Shown here piece after piece: positions 23,878 to 34,947 of a stretch of DNA of 64,000 bases (its first letter is position 1; every line of letters begins with the position of its first letter). The translations under genes and the position numbers were made by a program. The stretch comes from Mantamonas sphyraenae (Eukaryota > CRuMs > Mantamonadidae). Below the pieces are notes generated by a model. The model saw only the letters and a list, made by a program, of their open reading frames with translations. It ran no database searches and was not told the DNA's origin. The stretch covers positions 248,001 through 312,000 of the forward strand of contig JAPMXV010000030.1 in assembly GCA_026936335.1 (NCBI GenBank), written 5' to 3'.

Positions 23878-26253
23878 ATGTCGCATTGGGTTCCCGTGTG
23901 GGTCCAGGACCTGCAGTACGCATGGGGCACTGCAGTGCAAGCAAACGGGCCGGGTCTGTTTACTCGCAAGCAAATCCGCCATCGTGTACTTTGCTCGCCG
24001 GGTGTGACGGCCGGGGTGGTTTCTGGGACGGCTCCCTACTTCCAGAAGGTTATGGGAAGCAGCACGGCGCTGGAGGACGACGAGACACTGAACGAGAGTG
24101 TGTTGGACCACACGCGTGACGGGTCTGTGTCTGTGCGGGAGCAAGGAGCCCGGGCGCAGACTTGGGGAACAGCAGGAAAGTGGACGGAAGCGCAGGACAT
24201 ACTCAACACAATGCGAGCACAGCTGGACGAAGGGGTGCTGCGCTGGACAGCATTTATATGGCGTGTGGTGAGTCCGTCGATGTTTGATGGGGTGCTGGTG
24301 GACGACGCCGAGGTGCTTCGCGTGTGTGTGCATGACGCAGCCCAGCAGCGACAAATCGAAGAACGCAAGGCGCAGCCACACAAAGACACACGGCGACGCA
24401 AACGGCCCGACGAGACAAAGATGATGCAACGCGTGGGTGGAGGTGGAACCAGCAACATTCCGCTTGTGTATCTGCCCACACACAGGTCACATCTGGATTA
24501 CGTCGTGTTGTCAGACGTGTGCTTTGCGCACGGACTGCAGCTTCCTGTGATTGCAGCAGGGAAGAACCTGAACAGCAGTGGGCTGGGATGGTGGTTGCGT
24601 CGGTGTGGTGCCTTTTTCATCCGACGCAGGAGCACGAGTCCGCGTGACCACTTGTACCGTGCGGTGTTGACCGAGTACGTGCAGGTGATGCTTGAAGAGG
24701 GCAACAGCTTGGAGTTCTTTGCCGAAGGGGGCCGTAGCCGCAGTGGACGTGAGTTGCAACCACGTCCGGGTCTGCTGGCAGTCGTTCTCGACGCGTACCT
24801 CCACGGCAGGGTGGACGACATCTGTCTGTGTCCAGTGGCATTCAGCTACGAAAGGGTGCCCGAGCACACGTTGTACGTGAGCGAACTGGGCGGCCAGCCG
24901 AAACAGCAGAACGAAAACCTGGGTGGTTTGTGGCGCGGGGTGCGTTACGTGCGTGGCGATCGACGCCTCAGCTATGGCACCGTGGACGTATGCTTGGCCC
25001 AGCCTGTGTCCCTGGCCCAATGGTACGATGATCACGTGAAGCGTGTGCGCGCCAATGGCCACGAGACTTACGCACCAGAGACGGAGGAGGACGATCGAGT
25101 GGCCGTGGTGGAGGCGCTGGGCAAGTGGGTGGCAAGGCAGCATGTGCGCAAGGCACGCGTGAGCGCAGCAAGTATGGTGGGCACGTTTGTGTTGATGGGA
25201 GACGCATCGTCGAGTGCATGTGTGGCGTGGTGCAGGGAACGACTGGAGTGTGGGGAGGAGGTGTTGCAGATGTCGCATCTGGCCAATGGGCGCATGAGCC
25301 CTTACCGCTTGGTCCAGCTTGTACAGTGGCTTCGCGTGGGATTGGAGCAACGTGGCATGCGCCTTTCGTTGGACTTTGAAACCCACTCGATGGAGCAGTG
25401 TATCGATCGCACGCTCGGCCTGTTTGCCCACCTGCGCATCGATACGCGAGAGACACAGACACAATCGTCCACGAGCAAAGGTATGTTTGCGAGGCAGTTG
25501 AAACGAACGCACACCAAGCTCCACGGAGACTTTGCCCAAGACCTGGAGGAGGCGCAGCAGAAGGCGATTGTGACGCGACTGCACGGACCCATCCAGTACG
25601 GAGGCTGCGACATGACCATGGCCAAGCGCATGGATCTGGAATACCATCGCAGCCAGTTGCTGCCTGTGTTTCAACTGGAGGCGGTGCTGGTGCGTTGCAT
25701 GGCGGTGCTTGTGGAACACTTTCTGGCACAACAACAGGGCGACAGCAGCATGGAGGGCCAAGACGCCACCGACGTGTGGGTTCCTCATGCTGCTTTGTTT
25801 TCGTTGTGCACAGACACGTGTGCCCTTCTCAAGTGGGAGCTCGTCACGCTTGTGGACGAGTGGGAAGAAGCCGGCGACAGCGTTCTGCCCGCCATGATCG
25901 ATCAGGGCATCCTACGCGTGCAGGAGGTCGATGGTGGCCTTGTGTATGGGTTGCCTGTCGACAAGGCCCCCATGCGCATGTTTGTGTTTCTGATGCGTAT
26001 TTTGGTTGGCGTGCTGGATCCGCTCGTCGGAGTTGCTGAGTCGTGCGACACGGGAGACGCACTTGCAACACAACGTCGGTGCCTGGCCATGGTGGAAGAT
26101 GGAAACCTGTGTGCGACAGCATGTGATGCGTCGGCACTACAACGTGTGCAAAAAGCTGTGTCGGCAAATCTTCGCAGCAGAGCGACGGCAGTTGCGCTGC
26201 TGCTGCCAGCACAAAGGACAGCCGCCGCAAACTCAGAGAGCAGGAGAGAATGA
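23878..26253 (+). CDS. Glycerol-3-phosphate acyltransferase (PlsB/GPAM type)
   Basis: A single exon of 791 residues from the ATG at 23878; the frame is open to 23695, but that lies inside mL53 intron 1. The catalytic HX4D box is HRSHLD at about residue 202, followed by AAGKNLN...GAFFIRRRS, EGGRSRSG at about 283 and GLLAVVLDAYL...CPVAFSYERV, the four acyltransferase blocks in order. The FIRRRS wording and the long helical C-terminal domain resemble mitochondrial GPAM/PlsB more than peroxisomal GNPAT. It would acylate glycerol-3-phosphate at sn-1, the entry step of glycerolipid synthesis. The usual FLEGTRSRSG reads FAEGGRSRSG here. The stop codon overlaps the next gene's first ATG in the four bases ATGA. 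Confidence 0.8.
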   Translation: MSHWVPVWVQDLQYAWGTAVQANGPGLFTRKQIRHRVLCSPGVTAGVVSGTAPYFQKVMGSSTALEDDETLNESVLDHTRDGSVSVREQGARAQTWGTAGKWTEAQDILNTMRAQLDEGVLRWTAFIWRVVSPSMFDGVLVDDAEVLRVCVHDAAQQRQIEERKAQPHKDTRRRKRPDETKMMQRVGGGGTSNIPLVYLPTHRSHLDYVVLSDVCFAHGLQLPVIAAGKNLNSSGLGWWLRRCGAFFIRRRSTSPRDHLYRAVLTEYVQVMLEEGNSLEFFAEGGRSRSGRELQPRPGLLAVVLDAYLHGRVDDICLCPVAFSYERVPEHTLYVSELGGQPKQQNENLGGLWRGVRYVRGDRRLSYGTVDVCLAQPVSLAQWYDDHVKRVRANGHETYAPETEEDDRVAVVEALGKWVARQHVRKARVSAASMVGTFVLMGDASSSACVAWCRERLECGEEVLQMSHLANGRMSPYRLVQLVQWLRVGLEQRGMRLSLDFETHSMEQCIDRTLGLFAHLRIDTRETQTQSSTSKGMFARQLKRTHTKLHGDFAQDLEEAQQKAIVTRLHGPIQYGGCDMTMAKRMDLEYHRSQLLPVFQLEAVLVRCMAVLVEHFLAQQQGDSSMEGQDATDVWVPHAALFSLCTDTCALLKWELVTLVDEWEEAGDSVLPAMIDQGILRVQEVDGGLVYGLPVDKAPMRMFVFLMRILVGVLDPLVGVAESCDTGDALATQRRCLAMVEDGNLCATACDASALQRVQKAVSANLRSRATAVALLLPAQRTAAANSESRRE

Positions 26254-26729
26254 TTGTGCAACGAAGTGGAGTGGTCCACTGGACGCCGCGTGCAATGAAA
26301 CAGGGTAGCAAACGGCTGGACACGCTCAAGTCGTCTCGGGATTTCCAACGCGTGCGTGGCTCGCCACACACCACACGCTTCAACGGCAAAGCCTTCCAGC
26401 TGAACGCACTGCCGTACGACGACACAGTGCACATGCGCCACCAGGAGCGTGTGCGTGCGCAACTGGGACAAGGCCCGTTGCGCATCCCGCAACTGCCCGC
26501 ATGGCGTGTGGGCTTTGTGGTCACCAAAAAGGTGTTTGGGAAGAAGGCAGTCACTCGCAACCGTGCACGGCGTCGTCTTCGTGAGGCCTCACGTCTGGTT
26601 ATGCTGGAGAACGACTGTGCAGAGAGCGGGTACGACTATGTGCTTTTCGCGCGTCCTGCCGTGCTCACCATTGACTTTCAAGATCTGTGCCACGAACTGG
26701 CCACGGGACTGATGCATGTGCTGCGCTGA
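26250..26729 (+). CDS. Bacterial-type ribonuclease P protein component (RnpA-like)
   Basis: 159 residues without introns. RnpA hallmarks appear in order: RDFQRV (31-35), GFVVTKKVFGKKAVTRNRARRRLREASR (88-115) holding the RNR RNA-binding motif, GYDYVLFARP (128-136) and a final helix IDFQDLCHEL. Bacterial RnpA binds the catalytic P RNA and pre-tRNA leader during 5' maturation. A 40-residue insert (45-85) sits between the first strands. The N terminus (1-22) is basic and lacks acidic residues, so it may be a mitochondrial presequence; the alternative start is Met16 at 26295. The neighbours are plainly eukaryotic, so contamination is unlikely, and an organellar RNase P is inferred. The first ATG overlaps the acyltransferase stop. 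Confidence 0.75.
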   Translation: MIVQRSGVVHWTPRAMKQGSKRLDTLKSSRDFQRVRGSPHTTRFNGKAFQLNALPYDDTVHMRHQERVRAQLGQGPLRIPQLPAWRVGFVVTKKVFGKKAVTRNRARRRLREASRLVMLENDCAESGYDYVLFARPAVLTIDFQDLCHELATGLMHVLR

Positions 26730-26768
26730 TCGTGAGGGTGTGTTGTGTGTATTGTGTGTCTACGTGGC

Positions 26769-28632
26769 TCACGGGGCGTTGCCAAACACACGGAAAGGAT
26801 GCGCTTCGGTGTTGAACACGTACTGGTCCAGAGGAAGTACCGTCGTGGGCGAAAAGATGAGATACAAATACTTGAGGGTCTCTGCCCAGAAGAAGGACTG
26901 CATGGAGTTATTGTGCAGCGGGTTTGCGCGACCTGGACGCGCGTCCTTGTGGATGCGAGTGACGTCCTTGAGACCCGAAAAGGCGGTTTCTGTGCGACAG
27001 TGTGTGTTGATGGCCTGGAACGCCTGCCAGGCCCATTCCTGGTACACACTCTCGCCCGTGATGCGGTAGAGGACAAACATGCTCTCAATCGTCTCTGGAC
27101 GCAACAGGTAGTGGGTGGCGCCTGGTGGCACGCGATACTGGGGGCCGTCGTCATTGTCATTGTCAGTGGCGGGAGGAAACTCGACGGCTTCAGGGCCCAA
27201 GCCTGTGGGCTGGTCGGTGTATGTTTGCCAGCAGGTGCGAAGTAGTTCGCGTGCAAGAAGGAGCTCGCGCTCTTTGGTGTCGCCTTGTGCACCGAGGGCA
27301 AGCATGCCTGGCACGTAGCACACCAAGTGGTCCTGTTTGTCGATGGGCCGCTTGCTTTGCATCTCGCGAATAAAGTAGAGAGCGTGCTTGTGGAGGTCGG
27401 CTTGGGTGTGGCCCAGCAGCGTTTCAATCATGCTGCGTGTGGACTGGTCGTACATGCGTCTGTACAGCGGCTCCGTCTTGTTGCTCAGCAGGTGTTGCTT
27501 GAGTAGATACTCGTAAAACGAGTCGCCGAGGCCGCCGTAGCTGATGTGCTGGTTGCCTGCACGGCCCGTTTCCGGGTTGATGTAGGTCGGATACAGCCCT
27601 GGAGAGATCGGTGCTCATGCGACTCAGCTGAGTCATGACACGCGTGGCAGCCTCGGCGTACTTTGTGTCCTGCACGAGGTAGGAGAGGTATTTGAACTCC
27701 AGCTGAACAGACCCCAGTTCCGACAGCAACGAGTTGCCCTGGGTCCAGCTGGGATTGAATGCTTTGCCCGTGCGAAGGTTGACAATGGAGTAGGGAATGC
27801 CTGTGGGCGAGTCAAAGGCGGGCAGGAGGCGGTCGGCAAGCTGACGGGCCTTGTCGAGAAAGAGTGGATCTTCAGAGAGGGTGTAGGCACCCAGGAGGCC
27901 ACCCAGATAGCGGATGGTTGTCTCAAAGAACGAAGCATTCCAATCTTTGTCCCAATCGATGCCCTGGATGTGTTTGCGTGTGGCCTGCATGGCCTCCTGC
28001 AGGTTCATGATGATCATGGTGTCCAGGCCATCCACCAGCGAGACACCAAAGCCTCCCCACGAGTCATTGGTGGCGTTTGTCACAGGGTGTACCTCGTCGT
28101 GACCCATGGCGTACTTGGCATAGCCGTTGAAGCTGTGCAGCATGGCCTCACGCACAGCCTCGCGACGTTCAGCAAGCACTGCGTCGCGCTTCTTTGTGTC
28201 CGCGGACGTCTTTTGCCGCGCTGCTCGACGGATCTGCTGGGCACGCATGGCCTTCATCTCCTCCATCTTCTCTTTGACCAGCTCTTGGTTGCTTTTGTGC
28301 GGCGTCTGCGAGTCCTGTGGTGTCGCGGGGGGAGCTGTGTTCAAAGGCGGATCGAAGCCGACGTCATCCCCGCCGGGAGTGGTCACGCCTGGCGAATTGT
28401 CGGTGGACGCCGAGCCGCCTGAAAAGAAGAGAGCCCAGACAGCGAGGATGAGGAGGCCAAGCGCAGAGAGGACCTGGAGGACAAAGAGGGGATTGTGGAG
28501 ACGGTTGAGGAAGCGATTGAAGTTCAGCCGCAGGCTGCGACGCAGGTAGTGTGTGGACACGCCAAACACCTTGAACATCAATGGACTCTCGTCATGGGGC
28601 CGCAGGTGACGCGTGTGTCTTTGCCGCAACAT
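26769..28632 (-). CDS. GH47 alpha-1,2-mannosidase, Golgi type II membrane protein
   Basis: From the ATG at 28632 (frame open to 28710) the protein has a short cytosolic basic tail, one membrane anchor (VLQVLSALGLLILAVWALFF), a stem rich in Ser/Pro and charged residues, and a GH47 catalytic domain. Landmarks are SWGGFGVSLVDGLDTMIIMN, TQGNSLLSELGSVQLEF, LRPETIESMFVLYRITG and the closing NTEAHP, whose Thr binds the catalytic calcium. Class I mannosidases of this kind trim Man8-9 to Man5 on N-glycans in the Golgi. The frame changes near 27600; joining the halves reads LYPTYINPETGRAGNQH in the family order, so an indel in the sequence is more likely than gene loss. The 3' end faces RnpA with a 39-bp gap. 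Confidence 0.85.
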
Positions 28633-28728
28633 GGAGTGAAGGAGTGTTGGTGTGAGGGAGCGAGGGTCTGGCCTGGGTGTGGATGCGCAGTGGTTCATAG
28701 TTGCTTTCATTTGGACACATGGAGGATG

Positions 28729-29172
28729 TCATCCCTCAAAGCGTGCAGGTTTGTATGGATGGTATCCTCGCTGGTTGCGAGTGTTGCTTGGCTGGACCTT
28801 GCCGCTGCCGCCGCTATTGCTCTTGGTGTTCTGTTTCAGGATGGCGCTGAGGCCTTGGAAGGCTCGCATGTTGCTGTCGTTGGTTGAAGAGGAGGAAGGA
28901 GACATGGAAGAAGAGGAAGACGAGGTGGATGTCGTACTGGTGGACGATCCTGTCAGGTTGCGCATCGAAGCAAACGGGTCGACGGACATCTGTTGGGAAT
29001 TCGAGTTGGTGTTGGTGTTGGTGTTGGTGTTGCTGCTGACATTGGTGTTGCCTGCACCCGTGCTCTTCAGCAGCTCTGTGAGGCCGCTAAGGCCATTGAG
29101 AGCGTTGATTGCGTTGATGGCATTGATGCTCGATGCGAGCTGCGACGTCATGTCCACCTGCTGCTGGCCAGT

Positions 29173-29207
<35 letters not shown>

Positions 29208-31051
29208 GCGGTTGTTGCATGTAGCCACCGAATTGCTGCTGCTGCGGCTGCTGCTGCTGCATGGGTTGCATCTGTTGCTGCTGAGGCTGGCCGTAACCGC
29301 CACCAAACATTTGTTGCTGCGGCTGCTGCTGTTGTTGCTGCTGAGGTGGGGGACCTCCGTATCCTCCACCTCCGCCGCCGTACTGTTGCTGCTGGGGCGC
29401 TTGTTGCTGCCAGCCGCCACCGCCACCGCCTCCACCGTACGACTGTTGCTGTTGCTGCGGAGGCGGGCCTCCGTATCCATAGTTGTCTTGCTGTTGCTGC
29501 TGCGGGGGCGGGCCTCCGTACTGATTCTGTTGGCCGTACCCTTGGGAATGGCCTCCGTAGCTGCCTCCACCGCCTCCACCGCCATACTGCTGCTGCTGCT
29601 GCTGCGGCGGGGGTCCTCCGTACCCTCCACCTCCTCCTTGGTACGGCTGGCTGCCTGTGCCGCCATAGTTGGGGTTGCCTCCTCCGCCTCCACCTTGGTA
29701 CGGCTGGCTGCCTGTGCCACCGTAGTTGGAGTTGCCTCCACCACCGTACCCGCCACCTCCACCTCCATATCCACCACCTCCACCTCCATATCCACCACCG
29801 CCACCTCCGAATCCACCACCGCCACCGCCACCACCACCCCACGAGTCACGCGGTGGTGGTCCGCCGTACGAGTCTCCGCCGCGAGCATTGCCCAGCAAGC
29901 CTCCATATCCTCCACCTCCGCCGCCTCCTCCGTATCCACCGCCTCCGTAGTCGTCACGACGTCCTCCCCATCCGCCACCAAAATCGCGGTCTCGGCCTCC
30001 GCCACCGCCGCGACGACGGTCATCAAAACGGTCTCGGCCGCCGCCGCCGCCGCCGCCACCTCCTCCACCGCGGTCGCCGTGAGTAAACTCCTTCTTGGCA
30101 GCCGGTTTGACGTCTACGAGTTCTCCCTGGATGGAATGTTTCTGGATGCGCAAGCAGGCGCGGACGATGTCATGGCTGGCAAAGCGCACAAAGGCAAAAC
30201 CGCGCAGGCGGCCGGTGTCCTTGGAACGAGGCAACAGCACTTCAACAACCTGGCCATACTGGGAAAAGTAGTTGCGCAATACGTCTTCGGTTTGGTTGTC
30301 GCTCAGACCACCGACAAACACCTTTTGGGACTCTTCACCTGTGGTGAGAGGTTCCACGGTGCCGTGGCGACTGACGGCGTCTTTGATGGTGATGAAGCTG
30401 GTATTGCCGCGGAAGCCAATGCTTCCTGCATTCAGGGCATTGCGTCGCCCCTCCTGCGTCAAGAAGGTGACAAAGCCATAGCCGCCGATCGATTTCGTGC
30501 TGCCATACTTTGACTTGATGTCCACCAGCCGGACGGGCCCAAACACGCTCATCACTTCTTCGATTTCGTTGGGCACGGCGTCTGTGGGGAAACCACGCAC
30601 GTATACCTTGCTGCAACGGCCAACAGCGAGAGAGAGAGAGAGAGAGAGAGGAGAGCAGCGAGCAAACGCAAAAATAGGACGACGAAAACACACGGAATGT
30701 GAGCCGGGCATGTAAACGCAAACGGGGTGGGGGAACCGGCAGGGAAGAGGACACTGAGCAACAGGCACACCTGTGCACACGCAAACTGCTGTCCCAAACT
30801 CACGTCTCGCCTTCGGCAACAATGCCATCTGTGCCTTCGGAGAGGGAAACCAGCGGAACGTAGGAACCAGAGTCAAGTTTGACAACGGGTTTGGCAAAGG
30901 AGGAAGAAGAAGAAGAAGAAGAGGAGGAGGAGGAGGATGAGGCTTGCTGTGTGTTGGGGCTGCCAAACAGGCTGCCAGAGTTGTTGCTAGCTTGCTGCTG
31001 CTGCTGCTGCGGCGAGGCCGCTTCGGTGCTCATGTGGTCTTGGTCGCTCAT
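28729..31051 (-). CDS. hnRNP-like protein with two RRMs and a Gly/Tyr/Gln-rich prion-like tail
   Basis: Exons 31051-30804 and 30610-28729 flank a 192-nt GTGAGT...TTGCAG intron (phase 2) that contains a GA dinucleotide repeat; the product has about 709 residues. Exon 1 is Gln/Ser-rich. RRM1 begins [10 protein letters not shown] with RNP1 [12 protein letters not shown]2 begins [10 protein letters not shown] with RNP1 RGFAFVRFA, about 30 residues apart, the hnRNP A/B or Musashi layout. The rest is RGG and GGYGGGG repeats, then [10 protein letters not shown] blocks and Asn/Ser stretches, ending in a Tyr/Lys-rich tail. This suggests mRNA binding with phase-separating behaviour; the exact orthologue cannot be named. 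The gene is divergent from uS15m (207 bp). Confidence 0.85.
29090..30070 (-). repeat. Low-complexity Gly/Tyr/Gln-coding region of the hnRNP-like gene
   Basis: Irregular tandem codon repeats encode [14 protein letters not shown] and [12 protein letters not shown] modules plus an uninterrupted Gln tract at about 29168-29208 (GTT on the + strand). All three frames on both strands are open here, which explains several long spurious antisense frames. Confidence 0.85.
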
Positions 31052-31258
31052 TTTTCCAACGTCACAACGGGAGCACTTTTACGAGAGCTACAGGCGATAG
31101 AGAGAAATGTGTGTGCTTTGTGGGTTCACTGTAGAATGGAGCAATGGATGACGACGACGTTGGATGACGTGCGTGCGTGTGTGCGTGTGTGTGTGTGCGT
31201 GTGTGTGTGTGCGACGGGGAAGCAGCGCGACGCGAGAGACACAAGAACCCAACGAAGA
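31052..31258. promoter_or_regulatory. Divergent promoter region between hnRNP-like and uS15m genes
   Basis: 207 bp between two opposite start codons. It holds a GT-rich tract at about 31168-31212 (GCGTGTGTGCGTGTGTGTGTG type) just upstream of the uS15m ATG. No TATA-like box was recognised. Confidence 0.35.
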
Positions 31259-31981
31259 ATGTTTGCCCGAGCAAGCGCATCGGCCAAGCAGAGCTCAAGG
31301 GTTGCGTGGAGCAGCGGGATGAGTGTGTGGGGGTCGAGCGTGGAAGGCAGCAGTGCAAGTGGGGTGCTGCATGCATGGGAGGGCGGCCTGCAGGAAACGG
31401 CACACATGCGCGGATTCGGGACGGCCAGCGTGCAGGCGCAGGAGGAGACACAGAACAGCACAGACGGAGGGAACGATAGCGAACGGGAAGCACCCGTGCT
31501 GAGCAGCGAGATGGGGCACGAAGTGTCCACAGACGCGGCCCTGGACGACATGTTTACGGTGAAGACGGAAGACGCCGCGGAGGTGGAGAGCGATCTGGTG
31601 GGAATGTATCGATATGGACTGACGGAGGAGGACGTGGCGGGCTATTCGGACACTGTCAAAACGCTGCTGTCGCTTGCGTATGCCCCGCAGGCCGAAATCA
31701 ACCAATACCGCGTGCGCAAGGCCCGCGCGGCTCTTGCCCGAGACGAGGGCGACACGGGCTCGCCCGAAGCACAGATTGCCGGGTTCACCGAACGCATCCA
31801 GTACCTGAACAGACACCTGAAGGAGCACAAGAAGGACAAGCACTCTCGCCGTGGCTTGGTCATGCTTGTCAACAAGCGTCGCAAGCTGCTGAAGTATCTG
31901 TACCGCAAGGACCCACACCGCTACTTTGGTGTCATCGACGAGCTGAACCTGCGTGACACCTTCAGCGAGCAGCGAGGATAA
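31259..31981 (+). CDS. MRPS15: Mitochondrial small-subunit ribosomal protein uS15m
   Basis: 240 residues without introns. The start [20 protein letters not shown] is rich in Ala, Ser and Arg and free of acidic residues, a typical mitochondrial presequence. An acidic linker follows, then the uS15 fold at the C terminus: [19 protein letters not shown] and [20 protein letters not shown], the residues of uS15 that contact 16S rRNA helices 20-22. Upstream in-frame GTG/ATG codons fall in the GT repeat and are unlikely starts. The product belongs to the mitochondrial ribosome small subunit. Confidence 0.85.
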   Translation: MFARASASAKQSSRVAWSSGMSVWGSSVEGSSASGVLHAWEGGLQETAHMRGFGTASVQAQEETQNSTDGGNDSEREAPVLSSEMGHEVSTDAALDDMFTVKTEDAAEVESDLVGMYRYGLTEEDVAGYSDTVKTLLSLAYAPQAEINQYRVRKARAALARDEGDTGSPEAQIAGFTERIQYLNRHLKEHKKDKHSRRGLVMLVNKRRKLLKYLYRKDPHRYFGVIDELNLRDTFSEQRG

Positions 31982-32135
31982 ACAGGAGAGAAAGAGAGGC
32001 AAAAGCGAACGAAAGCGAGAGAAGTATGGACGGCATGGAGGGAGGGACGACGCAGACCTGGACAACAAAACCCAAAAACCACACCCACGCTCACCTACCG
32101 TCACTTTTGCGACACCAGCCGTTGTTGACAAAAGC

Positions 32136-34302
32136 ATGCAGCATCCGCCAAGCGCATCGACGGTGGGCACACCCACGGTGGGCTCGATTTCGGTGCACCA
32201 GATGGCAGAGAACGAGGCGTCGGCAGCTGTGGCGCCTGCTGCGGCGAGTGCGACGCCGCAGATGAACGTGCCCATCTTCATCCGCATGAAGAACAGGCTG
32301 GGACTGGACGGGCGAAGCAGTCAAGCGGTGGAGGCAGAGGTGAACGCAAGCGTGGCCGAGGCGTTTGCACCGGAGGGCAAGGATAGCATGGATGAGGAGA
32401 CGGTGCAGAAACGCAGGCAGCACCGAAAAGGGAGGCTGTTGACACGCCGTAAGCAGGAATTGAAACGACACAAGCGACAGGCAAGCAAGCTGCGGGTGAG
32501 CGCAACCAGGTCGGCGCGCAAACGCAAAGCTGAAGAGGCGCTGGAACGGATGGTGGACGAATACTCGGAGGGGTATGCAGACTACTTGGATGCACTGGAG
32601 GCAGGGGAGTTGGAGGTCAAGTCGCTGGACAAGGAAGAATTGGAGGAGGAGAAGGCCAAGGCGGCAGACGGGAGGGGCGGCGTGTTGCAATCCAAAACGG
32701 AGGTGTCGCCCGTGTCGACACGTTCACGACGCGTGGTACCACGTAGCCGGCGAGCAGCCACAAGCAGTAGCAGCAGTAGCAGCAGCAGCAGCGGCAACGG
32801 AGGAGGCAAGGACGGGGACGACGAGCAAGGGGAGGGCAGCGGAGAACACGACCCAGCAAACGAGGTCGCCCACGTGGGCGGCGCTCGCGTCACAGGCCTC
32901 CAGCTGGCCCTGGACTACTGGATGCAGACCAAGATGGAAGACCGCATCGGCGTCGTCAATGCGCGCAAGAAGCGCAAGAAGGTAGGTTGTACAGCAGACG
33001 GTTGTGTATCTTGCGGGGTCCAAAAGGAACTCAATGCGCGCGATCACACAGCCGCGCCCTTTTCCCCCTTTGCTCGCAAAGAAAACACACAGCCAGACCG
33101 TGTGATCCACGCCCCGCCCCTCACACAGACACTGACACGCATTACACGGATTACACGCATTACACGCACACACGCACATGCGCACACCCATCCACTTGAC
33201 GCCACACCGCAGCAATCAAGCACGACGGCCGACTTGTCACAGTCGCTGAAGCTGGACCTGCTGGACGCAGCCATCAAAAACACAGAGTTGTGTGAGGATG
33301 GAAGGTTCACAGCGGGCCGCCACCTGGTGGACCAAGTGGACGTGGGAGTGACCATGGTGCTGAACCTGTACCCGGGCGGGTTTTCCATCGACAACCAACG
33401 CATGTACTACACATACGACAGCCCCTACCGGGTGCTGCTGCAGGCCATCGACACGGGTCGACTGACGTCTGACGTGCGGGACATGCTGAAGAACACACCG
33501 TGCCTGTACCACGACGGCTGCCTCGTGGTGGACATCCACGACTACCGATACAACAACTCGCCGACAAGCGCCCCCACTGTACAGCGGGTGCTGCTGCGTC
33601 CGGACCCCACGTACGTGGCGGCGGACGTCACCGAGTGCTGGGAGGACCACAGGGACGAGCTGGGAGGCGGGTTCAACCAACAGGACATCGAACTGGAGGT
33701 GGAGAAGCGCATCCTGCTCGCCACACGCGAGGTGGACACAAACCCCAGCCAGCATGTGTTGCGTGTGGCCAATGCCCAACAGTACAACGCACTCAAGTTC
33801 AACCGAGCGTGCAAGCCGCGCGTTAAAAACCCTCGGTTCCGTCCACCATCCAGCGCAAGGTGGTGCAGATGAACAAGGAAGTGCACCACCGCGTCACATA
33901 CAACTACGTCACCAACAAGACTGCGTTTGGGCTGCTTTCCTTCCTGCGCGAGCGCAAGGAGGAAGAGGAGCGACGCAACAAGCGCCGCGAGGCCATCATG
34001 CGTCCTGCTGCAGGCGCTCCTGCAATGCCGCTGTCTGTGATTACCACATCCACACGCGCAGGCACCACCCTGTCCCAGCTGCCCAACATCATGACGCCCA
34101 ATCCGATGCAACTGGCCAAGCAATTGGGCCAGGTGGCAAGCAACCTGACGCCGCGCAAGCTCGCCTTTGGCGTACCGGGCGCCTCTGCCTCTGGCCTGAG
34201 CATCGTGGAGCGCCAAGCGCAGCAGAAGCAAATGATGCGACACACCTCTATTGCCAGTCTGGGCGACGGCATGGACCTGGAGGAGCAGAGCGAAGACGCC
34301 CT

Positions 34303-34338
<36 letters not shown>

Positions 34339-34947
34339 GAAGCAAACAACGAACCCAACACGAGCGCAAGCACAAACACAAAGCACGAGAAGCACCGTGG
34401 CGTGATGACGGGGTCAACGGAACAACAGGAGGCACAGAAGGCGAGCATTCCTGTGGAGAATGTGCCCAGCCATTGGGCGCTGCACCGTGTGCTGCGCTTC
34501 GAGTCGTTGAGCAAGCGTGGCCATCAGGTGTGCTACATGGATGTGTACCGATGGGACACGGAAACGCTGGGCATCATTCGCGTGCAGCAGCTGACCACAC
34601 GCGGCCACGCCAGCAAGAGCACCATGGAGAGTGCGCGTGACAGCACAAAGGGCATGCAGAACGCTGTCGCCGACGTGGGCTCGCGCGTCAATCTCAGCAT
34701 CCCCACAGACGCCATGTGCTTTGGGCTAGGACCCACCGGCCGCCACAAGGCCTTCATCCAGCAGTTTATCGATCTGTTTTCCCGCGAGGGCTTCATGCTT
34801 GTTGCAGACTCGCACACAGGCCTCGATACAGAGTTGCCTGTGTCCTCGTCCAACAACAGCTCCATCAGCAGCCGGCGCATGATGAAACGCATGCAGAAGC
34901 CAAGCCTCAGTGCCAAGCAGATGATGGAAGTGTTTTCTACGGAATGA
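32136..34947 (+). CDS. SPT20: SAGA complex subunit SPT20 homologue
   Basis: Exon 1 (32136-32981) encodes a charged N terminus with a Ser run. A 231-nt GTAGGT...CCGCAG intron follows, and exon 2 runs 33213-34947. The Spt20 domain is clear in exon 2: VTMVLNLYPGGFSI, YYTYDSPYRVLLQAIDTGRL, CLYHDGCLVVDIHDYR and VQRVLLRPDPTYVAADV, matching the family's YDSP...LL.AID.G and FYDGCLIVEVRDYR. Spt20 is a scaffold of the SAGA histone acetyltransferase. Two frame changes interrupt exon 2, one near 33832 (CCTCGG for CCCTCGG) and one at the CAG tract 34307-34338. Downstream reading continues sensibly to a stop at 34947. The intron has no in-frame stop and a length divisible by three, so retention would lengthen the protein by 77 residues. 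Confidence 0.8.
33140..33185 (+). repeat. Short ATTACACG tandem repeat in the SPT20 intron
   Basis: Three near-identical ATTACACG(G/C) octamers followed by CA-rich repeats lie within the SPT20 intron. No function is evident. Confidence 0.7.

Noticed and set aside
28993-30513. 506-codon + strand Leu/Ala/Ser-rich frame
   Set aside because: Reverse image of the Gly/Gln-rich hnRNP tail; all frames are open in this repetitive DNA.
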